Positions 13,379-21,508 are shown, numbered from the stretch's first letter. The stretch is 36,185 nucleotides of DNA from CAZQQU01 sp964595625 (GCA_964595625.1 CAZQQU010000014.1:1-36185), one strand, 5' to 3'. Numbers and translations: made by a program. The notes: a model not told the origin generated them from the sequence alone.

Positions 13379-13447
13379 GCGAAGCGGGTAACTCCAATTC
13401 GCTACCGATAAAAGAGTAGTTCTAAACAACTACTCTTTTATGTTTTT
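13379..13447 (+). ncRNA. Candidate small RNA between the F- and G-like genes
   Basis: Downstream of the plus-strand box at 13367 come GCGAA...TTCGC (a 5-bp stem) and then AAAGAGTAGTT with AACTACTCTTT, an 11-bp stem followed by T-rich sequence. A transcript of about 65 bases with two hairpins and an intrinsic terminator would result, antisense to the end of the F-like gene. The second hairpin alone also works as a terminator for the leftward head operon. Confidence 0.35.
13407..13437. terminator. Bidirectional terminator-like hairpin after the F-like gene
   Basis: AAAGAGTAGTT, loop CTAAAC, AACTACTCTTT, with T-rich flanks on both strands. It overlaps the stop of the F-like gene. Read leftward it would reduce transcription into the G-like gene; read rightward it would end the candidate small RNA. 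Confidence 0.55.
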
Positions 13448-14734
13448 AAAAAATGACTCAATAACCTTAGCGTAATACTCGTAACCGTCATTAATGATTC
13501 CCCTGTCTATTTTTACAGCACCTTTCTGTTCAATATAATAATAGACAAAATCAAGATTTTCATAATGTTTAAAACGCTCCCAAGAAGCTCGTGAAAACAT
13601 CTTTATATTTTCCTTATTTAGTGAAAAATTAACTTCTAAAGCAATAAATGTGTGTTTTTCACCCGCTAACTGTCCTTTTTTACTTTTACTGAGTTTTGAT
13701 GAAAATGCAGATTGTGTTGCGCTTTTGATGTTTTTCCATTCTGGGCTTACTCTATCTCCCACGATTGACATTGTTTTGGAATAATTAAATAAAAGTTCAG
13801 CATTTTTACCCGGAACAATATTTCTGTCCAAATCAGGTAAAATATCAAGGCTATCGCCAATGTAATCTGCAACGGTTGCGCCTAAGTTGATATTTTTCGG
13901 CAAATCATTTATATCTGCAAAAATACTGTGTCTTACTTTCGCTCCGTTTTTTGCGGTGTAAACAGTATTGTAAGGAGCATTGAGCTTCATTAACTCAAAA
14001 GCTTTTTTATAATCTATCCCGCTTGCTTTAGTGAGCAAAAAATACGGATGCTCGTCCTCTGCGCCCTCTTTAAAAACTTGCCCGGTTTTACCCACATTAT
14101 TTCTAAATTCTGGCTTAACATCTTTAGGCCCGACTACCGGCATTTTATCGCTTTCGGTTTCCGCCTCAGCGGTTTGCACTACATAGCAACGGCAGCGCCA
14201 TCCGTTGGGAGGGTAATAACTGTCCCAAAAAGGCGAATTGATCGCAGCGATGGTGTTGTTCAGTTTTTCGTGCTCCAGTCGCACTCTCTCGTCCTCCTGC
14301 GTTTTGTATTTCAGGTTTGGGAACAAATCCTGGTTAAGCAGGTATTCATCCCACAAGTGAGACATATACCCGGCATGGCGTGCCGTTTGCCACTCTGCCT
14401 GCAGGTAGTTTAAGTTATATTTTTTGTTTAGATTTAAAACACCTGCCTTGAAGTCTTGCCAATTTGCAAGTTTACCGTCTTTTGTCAGCAACCTGTTGAT
14501 GTCTTCCAACATAACAGCATCTTTAGCTTGTGAAAAACGAAAGATGTTTTGCTGCATTTTCAGGACTTCCGGAGCAGGAGCTCCAGTACTTTCATTGACT
14601 TTCAGCCAGTCTTTTCCGTAACCGTTAGATGTCGCTTTGTTGAGTTCCCGGTAAGTAAGTAAAACGTGTTCCTCGTCAAGCTCTCCGGGTTTGATAGTGC
14701 CGTTATATGTCTGCTCAGCAATCCGCTCCATCAC
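13430..14734 (-). CDS. Mu F-like head morphogenesis protein with extra C-terminal domain
   Basis: Protein of 434 residues from the GTG at 14734 (an ATG follows directly). Residues 1-190 fit the Mu F/SPP1 gp7 family: TYRELNKATSNGYGKDW, then helices, and the signature YYPPNGWRCRCYVV (about 174-186). These minor head proteins join portal and capsid during assembly. From about residue 240 the sequence changes character (YNTVYTAKNGAKVRHSIF, then EKHTFIALEVNFSLNKENIK, KGAVKIDRGIINDGYEYY). In related phages this place can hold a nuclease- or toxin-like domain. The coding-like frame extends upstream to 14866 without a standard start, up to the A10 run at the portal end. Confidence 0.85.
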   Translation of the reverse strand: MMERIAEQTYNGTIKPGELDEEHVLLTYRELNKATSNGYGKDWLKVNESTGAPAPEVLKMQQNIFRFSQAKDAVMLEDINRLLTKDGKLANWQDFKAGVLNLNKKYNLNYLQAEWQTARHAGYMSHLWDEYLLNQDLFPNLKYKTQEDERVRLEHEKLNNTIAAINSPFWDSYYPPNGWRCRCYVVQTAEAETESDKMPVVGPKDVKPEFRNNVGKTGQVFKEGAEDEHPYFLLTKASGIDYKKAFELMKLNAPYNTVYTAKNGAKVRHSIFADINDLPKNINLGATVADYIGDSLDILPDLDRNIVPGKNAELLFNYSKTMSIVGDRVSPEWKNIKSATQSAFSSKLSKSKKGQLAGEKHTFIALEVNFSLNKENIKMFSRASWERFKHYENLDFVYYYIEQKGAVKIDRGIINDGYEYYAKVIESFFKNIKE

Positions 14735-14841
14735 TTTAACCCAATCACTGAGGTCTATGGCTGTTATATCGTTCTCTTGGCAGTCCGAACACCCACAGTC
14801 TTCAGCGTGGTAACTGGCGGTGATTTGATTAAAAATTGCTT

Positions 14842-16125
14842 CTACTTCCCGGCTACGCTTTTTTTTTTAGCTTCCGCAGATGCGGAAGTCTCCCCCTCGG
14901 TAGCCGGATGGGATGATTTTTGAGCCAGAATAGTAAATCCGGTTTTCTGACTGATTTCCTCCGTGTCAAGTTCAAAGTGCGGGGCTAAGGTTGTAATCAT
15001 CTTTTGCACATCCTCTTTGGTTTCGGGTTCGGCGTTATCCCACTCAAAATAATGACCCTGCAGTACAGAATATACCGGACTGATTTTCATCAGGCGCGGA
15101 AAAAGTTGCTGATTGATAACATTTTTAAGCAGCAGCTTGTCGCTTTCAAAGCGGTCTTTTGCCAGTTTGTATTGTATCTCTGCCGACCCCACAAAAGATT
15201 TTTCGTCAGTTAGCGAAGTGCCGCCCAAGATGCGTTTTGACATTTCGCTGTTGGCGCGCTCGATTAGTTTGTCAAAATTATCAGGATTGCCGTTTCCGGT
15301 ATTTCCTACCTCAAATTTTTCCTGGCCACGCCCCACCATAAAGGCATTGCTTTTAAAGTTTTTTGCGGCTTCAAAAAGTTGTTGCAATCGGGTATCATCT
15401 TCGCGGTCTGTCGTTATAAATAAAGGCGGAATGCCGTATTTTTCTATATAGTCCAGCCAAGAGCCCATCCCCAGCTTTTTTGCCAAAACAATTGGTGCCA
15501 TTTCTGTTAATATACCCAGAGATTTGTTTTTACCTACCTGAATGTAGTAAGGTTGTAAAGCCCCCTCTCGATATGGCCAACCTTGTGTGTCTCCCGGATT
15601 TTTAGTGATAATTCCTTTTTTGGTGTTGTAAAAGGACATAGGAATTTCCTCCACCTCAGCCAGTTCCTGGGTGTCGGGATTAAGCTCGTACAACTCAATC
15701 AGCTTATTGCCCGAAAAATTAGACATTAATGCCAAGCGGCGAAAATCCTCAAACCATACCCGCTCAAACAGCCAGGTAATGTCTTCATTTTCGTCGCCTT
15801 TTTCATTGACAATTTTATAAGGATGCCTCAAGCAGTGCAAAATGCGGCTGTCAATAACAGAAGAGAGATGATTGTCAAGCAACAGGTTTTTGTGCAGTTG
15901 CTCTAAATATTGCCGTGTGGGTTCCTCAGGATCCGTGGCAGTGGCTATTGCCAACTGTAAATCTTTAAGCGACTTTGCTTGTAAGGTTTCTGCTTCGTAG
16001 TTTAGCTCCCGGCTTTTCCCGGTATGTCCGGTTTTTGAGGCGGCAATAGCTAAAGCTTCACGGTCTGTCAATCGCTCCACAACTCCCTGTTTAAAATAGC
16101 TGAATATTTTATCTTTTAAACTCAT
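14842..16125 (-). CDS. Portal protein, DUF935 (Mu gp29-like)
   Basis: Protein of 427 residues forming the dodecameric DNA channel at the capsid vertex. Family marks include LDNHLSSVIDSRILHCLRHP, WLDYIEKYGIPPLFITTDR and GGTSLTDEKSFVGSAEIQYK, all typical of DUF935 portals. The start overlaps the end of the DUF1320 gene (ATGA-type). The last codons run through ten A (plus-strand T at 14859-14868), after which a -1 frame continues into the F-like protein, while the zero frame ends after KKKSVAGK. Confidence 0.9.
   Translation of the reverse strand: MSLKDKIFSYFKQGVVERLTDREALAIAASKTGHTGKSRELNYEAETLQAKSLKDLQLAIATATDPEEPTRQYLEQLHKNLLLDNHLSSVIDSRILHCLRHPYKIVNEKGDENEDITWLFERVWFEDFRRLALMSNFSGNKLIELYELNPDTQELAEVEEIPMSFYNTKKGIITKNPGDTQGWPYREGALQPYYIQVGKNKSLGILTEMAPIVLAKKLGMGSWLDYIEKYGIPPLFITTDREDDTRLQQLFEAAKNFKSNAFMVGRGQEKFEVGNTGNGNPDNFDKLIERANSEMSKRILGGTSLTDEKSFVGSAEIQYKLAKDRFESDKLLLKNVINQQLFPRLMKISPVYSVLQGHYFEWDNAEPETKEDVQKMITTLAPHFELDTEEISQKTGFTILAQKSSHPATEGETSASAEAKKKSVAGK
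14859..14868 (-). promoter_or_regulatory. A10 slippery run at the portal/F junction
   Basis: Ten consecutive A on the coding (minus) strand, read GCT AAA AAA AAA AGC in the portal frame. A -1 ribosomal shift or insertion of one A by RNA polymerase leads straight into the open frame of the F-like gene, which lacks an ATG, GTG or TTG for about 44 codons. Confidence 0.4.
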
Positions 16126-16592
16126 ATATAAAAATCTTTATTGGTGTTATTGCCCCACATTGAGTGGCTAATTGGATTGCCGCCTTCGTCTGTCTTCGGT
16201 GGCAGCCCGTCAACAGGCAGTCTTCCCGTTGCTATTTTTTCTAAAGTTTCTAATGCTTTATCGTAACTCTCTTTATAATCCGTCGGCACTTTGCGTCCGG
16301 CATTTCTTCGAAAGACATCGTACAGTACTAAGGTGGTCAAAACGCGAATGAGTAGCTGGTTGCGAATCGGCTCTACCGGGTTAAAAATTTTCGTCACATC
16401 ATAGCGGCTCCCGAGGTATGTTTTTATTAACTCTATATTTTGAAGCTCTATCTGGTCAAGTGCTTTATTGGCTATCACCTCCGGGTCTTCTTCTCCTTCC
16501 GGCTCAGACATGACGTTTCGGTCTTTGGTGCTCTCGTCAATAAGGCGCTCATACGCCTGAGTGATTAAGTCGTCTTTTTCTAGGAATATCAT
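16122..16592 (-). CDS. DUF1320-like head-tail connector (Mu gp36-like)
   Basis: Protein of 156 residues with the DUF1320 pattern: MIFLEKDDLITQAYERLIDE, a middle ALDQIELQNIELIKTYLGSRYDVTKIF, then IRNQLLIRVLTTLVLYDVFRRN and ALETLEKIATGRLPVDGLP. These proteins form the head-completion ring below the portal. In Mu the gene lies after the capsid; here it is between the large terminase and the portal and overlaps both by a few bases. Confidence 0.85.
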   Translation of the reverse strand: MIFLEKDDLITQAYERLIDESTKDRNVMSEPEGEEDPEVIANKALDQIELQNIELIKTYLGSRYDVTKIFNPVEPIRNQLLIRVLTTLVLYDVFRRNAGRKVPTDYKESYDKALETLEKIATGRLPVDGLPPKTDEGGNPISHSMWGNNTNKDFYI

Positions 16593-18112
16593 ATTAGATT
16601 TTTGGATGGGTTGAACTTTCCGGACACATATTGTCCAGTTCCTAAACTTCCATAGTTCACATACTTTTCCAACTCGGCAATTCCGCCCTGGTGTGCGTCG
16701 GGCCAGTCGTCGTGGCTCTTGTATCCGGGCTCAATGCCGTACAGCTGTGTAATGCCAACTTGTGCATCATTACTGCTTTTAAGCCGCTCCGAATAAAAAA
16801 TCCTACCGCTTTGATAGTAGGGCTGCAAGCTAAGAATGCGGTCGTATTTACCCGTTTTGGGACGATCACGCTTGATTATATTAAGTCGTATCCGGTGGAC
16901 CTGCTCCCCCTCGCGGATAGCACTTTCCACCGCATCGTTCCAAAATTGCGCTTCAAATACCCAGTGTACTACTACGGTTTCAGGAAGTGATTTCTGGTAA
17001 TTGCACATCCAAGCAACAGCAGCGTTCATCTTGCTTTGCTTACAAAATGTGTCAATTACCCAAAAATCACGGCCTTTTAACCCCTGAACCACAATAGCGT
17101 TATAATCGGAAGTTGCAGTTCCTCCATAAGCCACATCCCAAAAACCAAATATTATTTTAAAATGGTTAAGTGCCGGAAGTGGAGCATATTGTATATCTTC
17201 CTGACGAAATATTGAGCCTTCCACGTGTGGCGTGTTGTTATATTCCGCCATAGCTGCCAGCGTTCCGATTTCCTGCTCTACACTCCGGAAGTATTCGGAT
17301 GTGTATTTTTGTGGCCAAGTAGGTGTATAAGTTACCGGATCATAGGCATTAACGCGATGCACGAACCAGTCCGGATGCCGCTCTTGTAGTATGGTTTGGA
17401 TCATTTTGGGAGCAAACCGGTTGTTTGCTTGAATCCACCGCCGAATTGGTCCGTCCATGGTAGGTATCAAATCCCGCTCAATCCATTTGGCTAATTTTTG
17501 CTGTCTTGCGGGGTTTTGATTGATATCCTTCGTCTCTATATCGTCACATACGATGTGTGTAGGTCTCTTGGCTTTAACGCGCAACCCTCGAACTGACTGC
17601 CCCATACCCAATGCTTGTCCGATGAAGCCGCCTTTTGTTACGAAAAAACCATCTTCCCAGTTTCCGAGATTGTGTTGTGAGCCAAAATCTTTATTAATTT
17701 GGGCGTTCGCCTCAAATTCTGCGCGAATATCCTCAAGCAGTTGTTTGGCGCGGTCACCGGAGTTACCTACTAAAACCAAATACACCGGCTCCTCATTAAT
17801 CCAGAGCCAGAATGGTAGCAGAATATTATTTACGACCGACTTAGATAGTGCCCGGCCCCACTCGGCAAATCCCTTGAATGTATGTTCTTTTTTAACTTTA
17901 TTTGCAAAGTATATATGGAAGTCCGGCGTTGCGCTGGTAGCATAGTGCGGAAAGTAACGCTGCACCATAAACGCAAAATCCTTTTTAGCACGCTCTATGG
18001 CAATGCGCTGCTCATCCGGTGTCTCAAAAGGATTTATTGAACTCGCCGAGGCAATCAGTTCTAGCTGCTTCTGATAGCGCTGTAGCCTTATTTTATCTTG
18101 CTTTTTCATCAA
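16589..18112 (-). CDS. Terminase large subunit (Mu gp28-like)
   Basis: Protein of 507 residues, the motor and nuclease that packages DNA into the prohead. The N-terminal ATPase part shows YLVLVGNSGDRAKQLLEDI and, later, RPTHIVCDDIETKDINQN (Walker B-like DD). The C-terminal RNase H-type nuclease shows FGFWDVAYGGTATSDYNAIV with the first metal-binding Asp, and SHDDWPDAHQGGI with the last acidic pair. In Mu-like phages packaging is headful from the integrated end, so adjacent host DNA is packaged too. Confidence 0.93.
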   Translation of the reverse strand: MMKKQDKIRLQRYQKQLELIASASSINPFETPDEQRIAIERAKKDFAFMVQRYFPHYATSATPDFHIYFANKVKKEHTFKGFAEWGRALSKSVVNNILLPFWLWINEEPVYLVLVGNSGDRAKQLLEDIRAEFEANAQINKDFGSQHNLGNWEDGFFVTKGGFIGQALGMGQSVRGLRVKAKRPTHIVCDDIETKDINQNPARQQKLAKWIERDLIPTMDGPIRRWIQANNRFAPKMIQTILQERHPDWFVHRVNAYDPVTYTPTWPQKYTSEYFRSVEQEIGTLAAMAEYNNTPHVEGSIFRQEDIQYAPLPALNHFKIIFGFWDVAYGGTATSDYNAIVVQGLKGRDFWVIDTFCKQSKMNAAVAWMCNYQKSLPETVVVHWVFEAQFWNDAVESAIREGEQVHRIRLNIIKRDRPKTGKYDRILSLQPYYQSGRIFYSERLKSSNDAQVGITQLYGIEPGYKSHDDWPDAHQGGIAELEKYVNYGSLGTGQYVSGKFNPSKNLI

Positions 18113-18347
18113 TCTTCATTATTCGGTTTTCCGCCGTATGATTTATCTTGTTTTGCTGGAAGTCGTAGTACAACCCGGTAATGATTTTCACACGATATAG
18201 ACCCGGACGCAGCCTTTTTTGGCTGATGATTTGCCCAACCTCATAGCCGCAACCTTTTTTCAATAAGTATGTTCCTATCTCCAACCGGTAGCGCTGTAGT
18301 CCTGCACGGTTGATCATTAAGTTCAATATGATTTTGATTAGCTTCAT
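18093..18347 (-). CDS. Small hypothetical head-operon protein, 84 residues
   Basis: Lies between the terminase genes and overlaps both (20 bases with the large subunit; it begins at the stop of the small subunit). It is very basic (RLRPGLYRVKIITGLYYDFQ) with an N-terminal hydrophobic helix (MKLIKIILNLMINRAG). No function recognised; the tight packing supports that it is expressed. Confidence 0.55.
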   Translation of the reverse strand: MKLIKIILNLMINRAGLQRYRLEIGTYLLKKGCGYEVGQIISQKRLRPGLYRVKIITGLYYDFQQNKINHTAENRIMKIDEKAR

Positions 18348-18859
18348 TAACTGAGGTTTTGTGCTGTGTTCTGTAAATGTTGTCGTTGGAAATCAAGCGT
18401 TTTGAGGTATAAATTCTTATCGTAAGCCTGCATACTTCTGAAGATATCCTCCATCACCTCTATATAGGTAGAAAGTGGCACTCGCTGCTCTTTGATTTGT
18501 GCGAGCGTTTTATTGTACATTGCTACCTCCTGGGAAATGCGTGTTGACTCTTTTTTTAGAGCATTTAGCTCCTCTTTTTCTTCGGGGCTTAGTGACTTGC
18601 CTTTGCTTTCCAGTTGCCGGGTTTGGTTGTGAATTTCCAAGGCTTTTTCTGTCAGTCCGGAGATTAGGCTTCTAAGAACGTTGGTTTGGTTTTCTCTACT
18701 ATTCAGTCGGGCATCCCGCTCGGCTTTCCAATTGCCTTCGGCCACCCATTTCCCTATGGTTTTTTCAGTCACGCCAATATCCTCAGCGATTTCCTTTTGC
18801 GTTTTAAAAAATTCAACGAAATGCTTTCTAGCTATTTCGCGCTCCCGGTGTTTTGCCAT
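18347..18859 (-). CDS. Terminase small subunit
   Basis: Protein of 170 residues and first gene of the leftward head operon. An N-terminal HTH (KEIAEDIGVTEKTIGKWVAE, about 18-37) followed by NWKAERDAR is the standard form of phage small terminases that recognise packaging DNA. A long helical oligomerisation region follows (EIHNQTRQLESKGKSLSPEE and KKESTRISQEVAMYNKTLAQ). It is transcribed from the late promoter at 18879-18886. Confidence 0.85.
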   Translation of the reverse strand: MAKHREREIARKHFVEFFKTQKEIAEDIGVTEKTIGKWVAEGNWKAERDARLNSRENQTNVLRSLISGLTEKALEIHNQTRQLESKGKSLSPEEKEELNALKKESTRISQEVAMYNKTLAQIKEQRVPLSTYIEVMEDIFRSMQAYDKNLYLKTLDFQRQHLQNTAQNLS

Positions 18860-18878
18860 TGTTTAATTAATTACATAA

Positions 18879-18886
18879 CAAAGTTG
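18879..18886 (-). promoter_or_regulatory. Leftward late promoter box
   Basis: The minus strand reads CAACTTTGTTATG. CAACTTTG differs from the Bacteroidota box only in the first base. The same CAACTTTGT occurs in the divergent promoter at 19004, suggesting that both need the same activator. It gives a short leader before the TerS ATG. Confidence 0.5.
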
Positions 18887-18947
18887 CCCCAAATGGTAGT
18901 TTTTAGAAAAAACAAAATATAAATTATGGGATTTTTACCCTGATTTT

Positions 18948-18964
18948 GTTGGAATATTTCCAAC
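18948..18964. promoter_or_regulatory. Perfect palindrome in the divergent late region
   Basis: GTTGGAA, TAT, TTCCAAC: 7-bp arms around a 3-bp centre. It lies between the two divergent late promoters, about 50 bp from the rightward box, and is a good candidate binding site for a dimeric late activator. Confidence 0.55.
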
Positions 18965-18974
18965 GTTTTAAAAA

Positions 18975-18990
18975 GCAAATTTGAATTTGC
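18975..18990. promoter_or_regulatory. Second perfect palindrome, near -33 of the rightward late promoter
   Basis: GCAAATT, TG, AATTTGC: 7-bp arms around a 2-bp centre, ending 13 bp before the CAACTTTG box. It occupies the place of the -33 element, as expected for an activator site replacing a weak promoter element. Confidence 0.55.
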
Positions 18991-19003
18991 TCGTGTTGCT
19001 TTA

Positions 19004-19011
19004 CAACTTTG
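19004..19011 (+). promoter_or_regulatory. Rightward late promoter box
   Basis: CAACTTTG, followed by TACTC. It differs from TAnnTTTG in one base and matches the leftward late box. Transcription would start near 19016 and feed the protease, capsid and tail genes. Confidence 0.5.
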
Positions 19012-19044
19012 TACTCTCTTTTAATAATTTTTAAAGCACTCAAC

Positions 19045-20121
19045 TTGAGCAATACAGCATTGCAGATAGAAGCATCTACTTCCGGTAAGACCGGGCAGAT
19101 ACGTATTGTTGATTTTATATCGATGTATGGGCAGGCTTCATCAGCAAGTGTGCGTGAAATTGTTGATGATTTCTTAGCAAAAGGAATTGCTGAAACGGAA
19201 GTTTACATCAACACGAGGGGAGGTTCGGTGACAGAGGCTCAGGAAATGACCAACGAATTCGCCCGCCTACCCAAAGTCGTCATTCAGTTTGGTGCCCTTG
19301 CAGCCAGCGCAGGGACATATCCTGCAACAAAATTTTACACCAAGGCCTATGAGAATAGTCAGATAATGATACACAAGCCTATAATTTTCATTGAGGGTAA
19401 TGAGGATCAGGTCGAATCAGATTTAATAGCGATTAAAAATATTACTTCTGAGTACCGTAAATCTTACGCAACTAAAATGAAAAAAACAGAGGCAGAAATT
19501 AATGCGCTTTGGGACAAAGGCGACTACTGGATGACTGCGCAACAAGCCAAAGAGTTGGGACTTGTTGACGAAGTCGTCAAATTGCCTGTTACAATTACTG
19601 CTGAAGATGTCGATAGAATGGTAGCTTGTGGCTGCCCGACGCCACCCGATAAACCTAAAATTAATTCTAAAATGGAAAATAGAAATGCAATTATTGCCGC
19701 GCTCAAGTTGCCGGCAGATGCCACAGATGCTCAAATAGAGGCAGCTGTAAAAGAAGCACAAGCCAAAGCCGAGCAAGTGGACTCTCTTACCGCTGAGGCA
19801 CTGGAAGCTCGCAAACAGGAAGTGGTAGCAATGGTAGACAAAGCCATTGCCGACAAAAAAATCACCGCCGATCTGAGAGAAAAATACGTCAAGTTGGGGG
19901 AAACTGATTTAGAGAACACCAAAGCAATACTTGCAGGAATGCAAGGCGTAACAAAGGTCTCTGACTTTATAGATGAATACAGCGATCCTACCACAGCAGC
20001 AGCTCGAGAAAAATGGTCTCTAGAAGACTGGCAAGAAAAAGATCCGAAAGGATTGGCTAAAATGGCTGCTTCTGAGCCCGAAAAATTCGAAAAACTCAAC
20101 GCCGCCTATTTTGGCGACTAA
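19045..20121 (+). CDS. Head maturation protease (ClpP-like) fused to scaffold
   Basis: Protein of about 358 residues. Residues 10-190 form an S14/ClpP-like serine protease: IDDFL-type first strand, NTRGGSVTEAQEM, GALAASAGTYPA with Ser88 as probable nucleophile, and MIHKP with His110. After a linker (GCPTPPDKPKINSK) residues 210-330 are helical and Ala/Glu/Lys-rich, as in scaffold domains (compare Mu gpI with its internal Z). It would guide prohead assembly and then cleave the scaffold. No ATG fits; I place the start at the TTG at 19045, since the frame upstream would begin inside the promoter. Confidence 0.85.
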   Translation: MSNTALQIEASTSGKTGQIRIVDFISMYGQASSASVREIVDDFLAKGIAETEVYINTRGGSVTEAQEMTNEFARLPKVVIQFGALAASAGTYPATKFYTKAYENSQIMIHKPIIFIEGNEDQVESDLIAIKNITSEYRKSYATKMKKTEAEINALWDKGDYWMTAQQAKELGLVDEVVKLPVTITAEDVDRMVACGCPTPPDKPKINSKMENRNAIIAALKLPADATDAQIEAAVKEAQAKAEQVDSLTAEALEARKQEVVAMVDKAIADKKITADLREKYVKLGETDLENTKAILAGMQGVTKVSDFIDEYSDPTTAAAREKWSLEDWQEKDPKGLAKMAASEPEKFEKLNAAYFGD

Positions 20122-20153
20122 TTTAAAAACCTTTTAAAAACCTTTTAAAGAAG

Positions 20154-21134
20154 ATGAAAAATTTAGGAAAATATCTTTTGGTGGGGCTGCTATTTGTAGT
20201 GGCTACTGTACTGGCACACGCTGTCGGCCTGGATAAATCTGACGCCCTGATGGCGGGAGTAACACCGGTTGCCGCACCGCTACTTAATCAAACTGCCGAG
20301 AAGGAGCTGATCAAGCAATTAAGGCATGATAATACCTGGCTAGCCGAATTAAAAAGCAAAAACAACTGGGTAAATAATGATGTTATTAAAATCCCGAAGC
20401 GTGGATTAGCGCCAGATGTAATCATTAATAACAACGTTTATCCCATCGCTAAAAATAACCGGGAAGACAGCCACGTAATCTTGAGTCTTAATAAATATGA
20501 GACTGAAAATACCATCGTCACCGATGACGAGCTGTATGCATTACCATACGAAAAAACAAGTGATGTGCAACAACAGCACCGAGAGGAGCTGGAAGATAAG
20601 ACTGCACAACACGCGCTACATTCCATCGCACCGGCTTCTAATACATCTACTACACCGGTGCTGAAAGTTACTGGAGATGCTGTTGGAGGTCGTCCAACAT
20701 TGACTTCAAAGGATTTAATCGCATTTAAAGAAAAGTTTGACAAACTGAACGTTCCAAAGCAGGGCAGAATCCTAGTGTTATGTCCCGAGCACGTTTCCGA
20801 CCTACTCAATGAGGATAGAGTGTTCTATCAGCAATATCACAATGCCAAAGCTGGTAGCTTGACGATGACTTATTATGGATTTAAGATCCATGAGGCGAAT
20901 TATACGCCGATGTATCACACCGACTCTAAGGTAGCTTGGGGCGCAGTGAATGGAACGCAGGTGTCGTCCATTGCCTTCCATAAGAATTGGGCTGTAAAAG
21001 CAACCGGCACGGTGAAAAGATATATGCGTGATGCTGCTACTGATCCTGAGTATAGAGAATCAGTTATAGGTTTCCGATTGTGGTTCATCGCGGTTGCGAT
21101 TAGAGATGAAGGAGTAGGGGCATTAATCGGTTAA
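20154..21134 (+). CDS. Major capsid protein with signal-peptide-like N-terminus
   Basis: Protein of 326 residues in the place of Mu T. The body (VNNDVIKIPKRGLAPDVIIN, LYALPYEKTSDVQQQHREEL, GRILVLCPEHVSDLLNEDRV, AFHKNWAVKATGTVKRYMRD) is that of Bacteroidota Mu-like major capsid proteins. The first 23 residues (MKNLGKYLLVGLLFVVATVL, then AHA) look exactly like a Sec signal peptide, which a cytoplasmic capsid protein should not need. It may be a delta-like peptide removed by the protease or a membrane tether for early assembly. The upstream leader carries AAAAACCTTTT twice. Confidence 0.85.
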   Translation: MKNLGKYLLVGLLFVVATVLAHAVGLDKSDALMAGVTPVAAPLLNQTAEKELIKQLRHDNTWLAELKSKNNWVNNDVIKIPKRGLAPDVIINNNVYPIAKNNREDSHVILSLNKYETENTIVTDDELYALPYEKTSDVQQQHREELEDKTAQHALHSIAPASNTSTTPVLKVTGDAVGGRPTLTSKDLIAFKEKFDKLNVPKQGRILVLCPEHVSDLLNEDRVFYQQYHNAKAGSLTMTYYGFKIHEANYTPMYHTDSKVAWGAVNGTQVSSIAFHKNWAVKATGTVKRYMRDAATDPEYRESVIGFRLWFIAVAIRDEGVGALIG

Positions 21135-21144
21135 TTCTAAGACA

Positions 21145-21474
21145 ATGAGCAAAAAGTATCAAATAGGTAGCTCGACAGCCATCACTGTCGCCTACGCAGC
21201 AACAATGGAAATCAATCCTACTGAAAGTAGAACGATTGCAACCATTGATCTAACCGGAGCGGGAACCTTAGATATCGGCGATGAAGCCACACCACAGGTG
21301 GGTGATGAGCTTATTCTGAAGGTGTCAAGCGACGGTACTGCCCGAGATCTCACATTAGGAACCGGAATCACAGGACCTGTCCTTACGGGAGTGATAAACA
21401 AAACGAAAGTGCAAACTTTCGTGTATGACGGTAGCAATTTTATTGCAACAGCTGCGGCTGTGCAAATTGATTAA
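21145..21474 (+). CDS. Probable capsid decoration protein
   Basis: Protein of 109 residues directly behind the major capsid gene. It is beta-rich and Thr/Gly-rich (TIDLTGAGTLDIGDEATPQV, GDELILKVSSDGTARDLTLG, TGPVLTGVINKTKVQTFVYD), as small head-decoration or stabilisation proteins are. Function inferred from position and composition. A strong terminator follows. Confidence 0.6.
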   Translation: MSKKYQIGSSTAITVAYAATMEINPTESRTIATIDLTGAGTLDIGDEATPQVGDELILKVSSDGTARDLTLGTGITGPVLTGVINKTKVQTFVYDGSNFIATAAAVQID

Positions 21475-21508
21475 AGCAAATTTTAAATAGTTGTTGGTTG
21501 TATTGATT

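Noticed and set aside
14048..14413. Plus-strand frame of 121 codons opposite the F-like gene
   Set aside because: It shadows a well supported F-family region including the NGWRCRC signature; composition is not protein-like.
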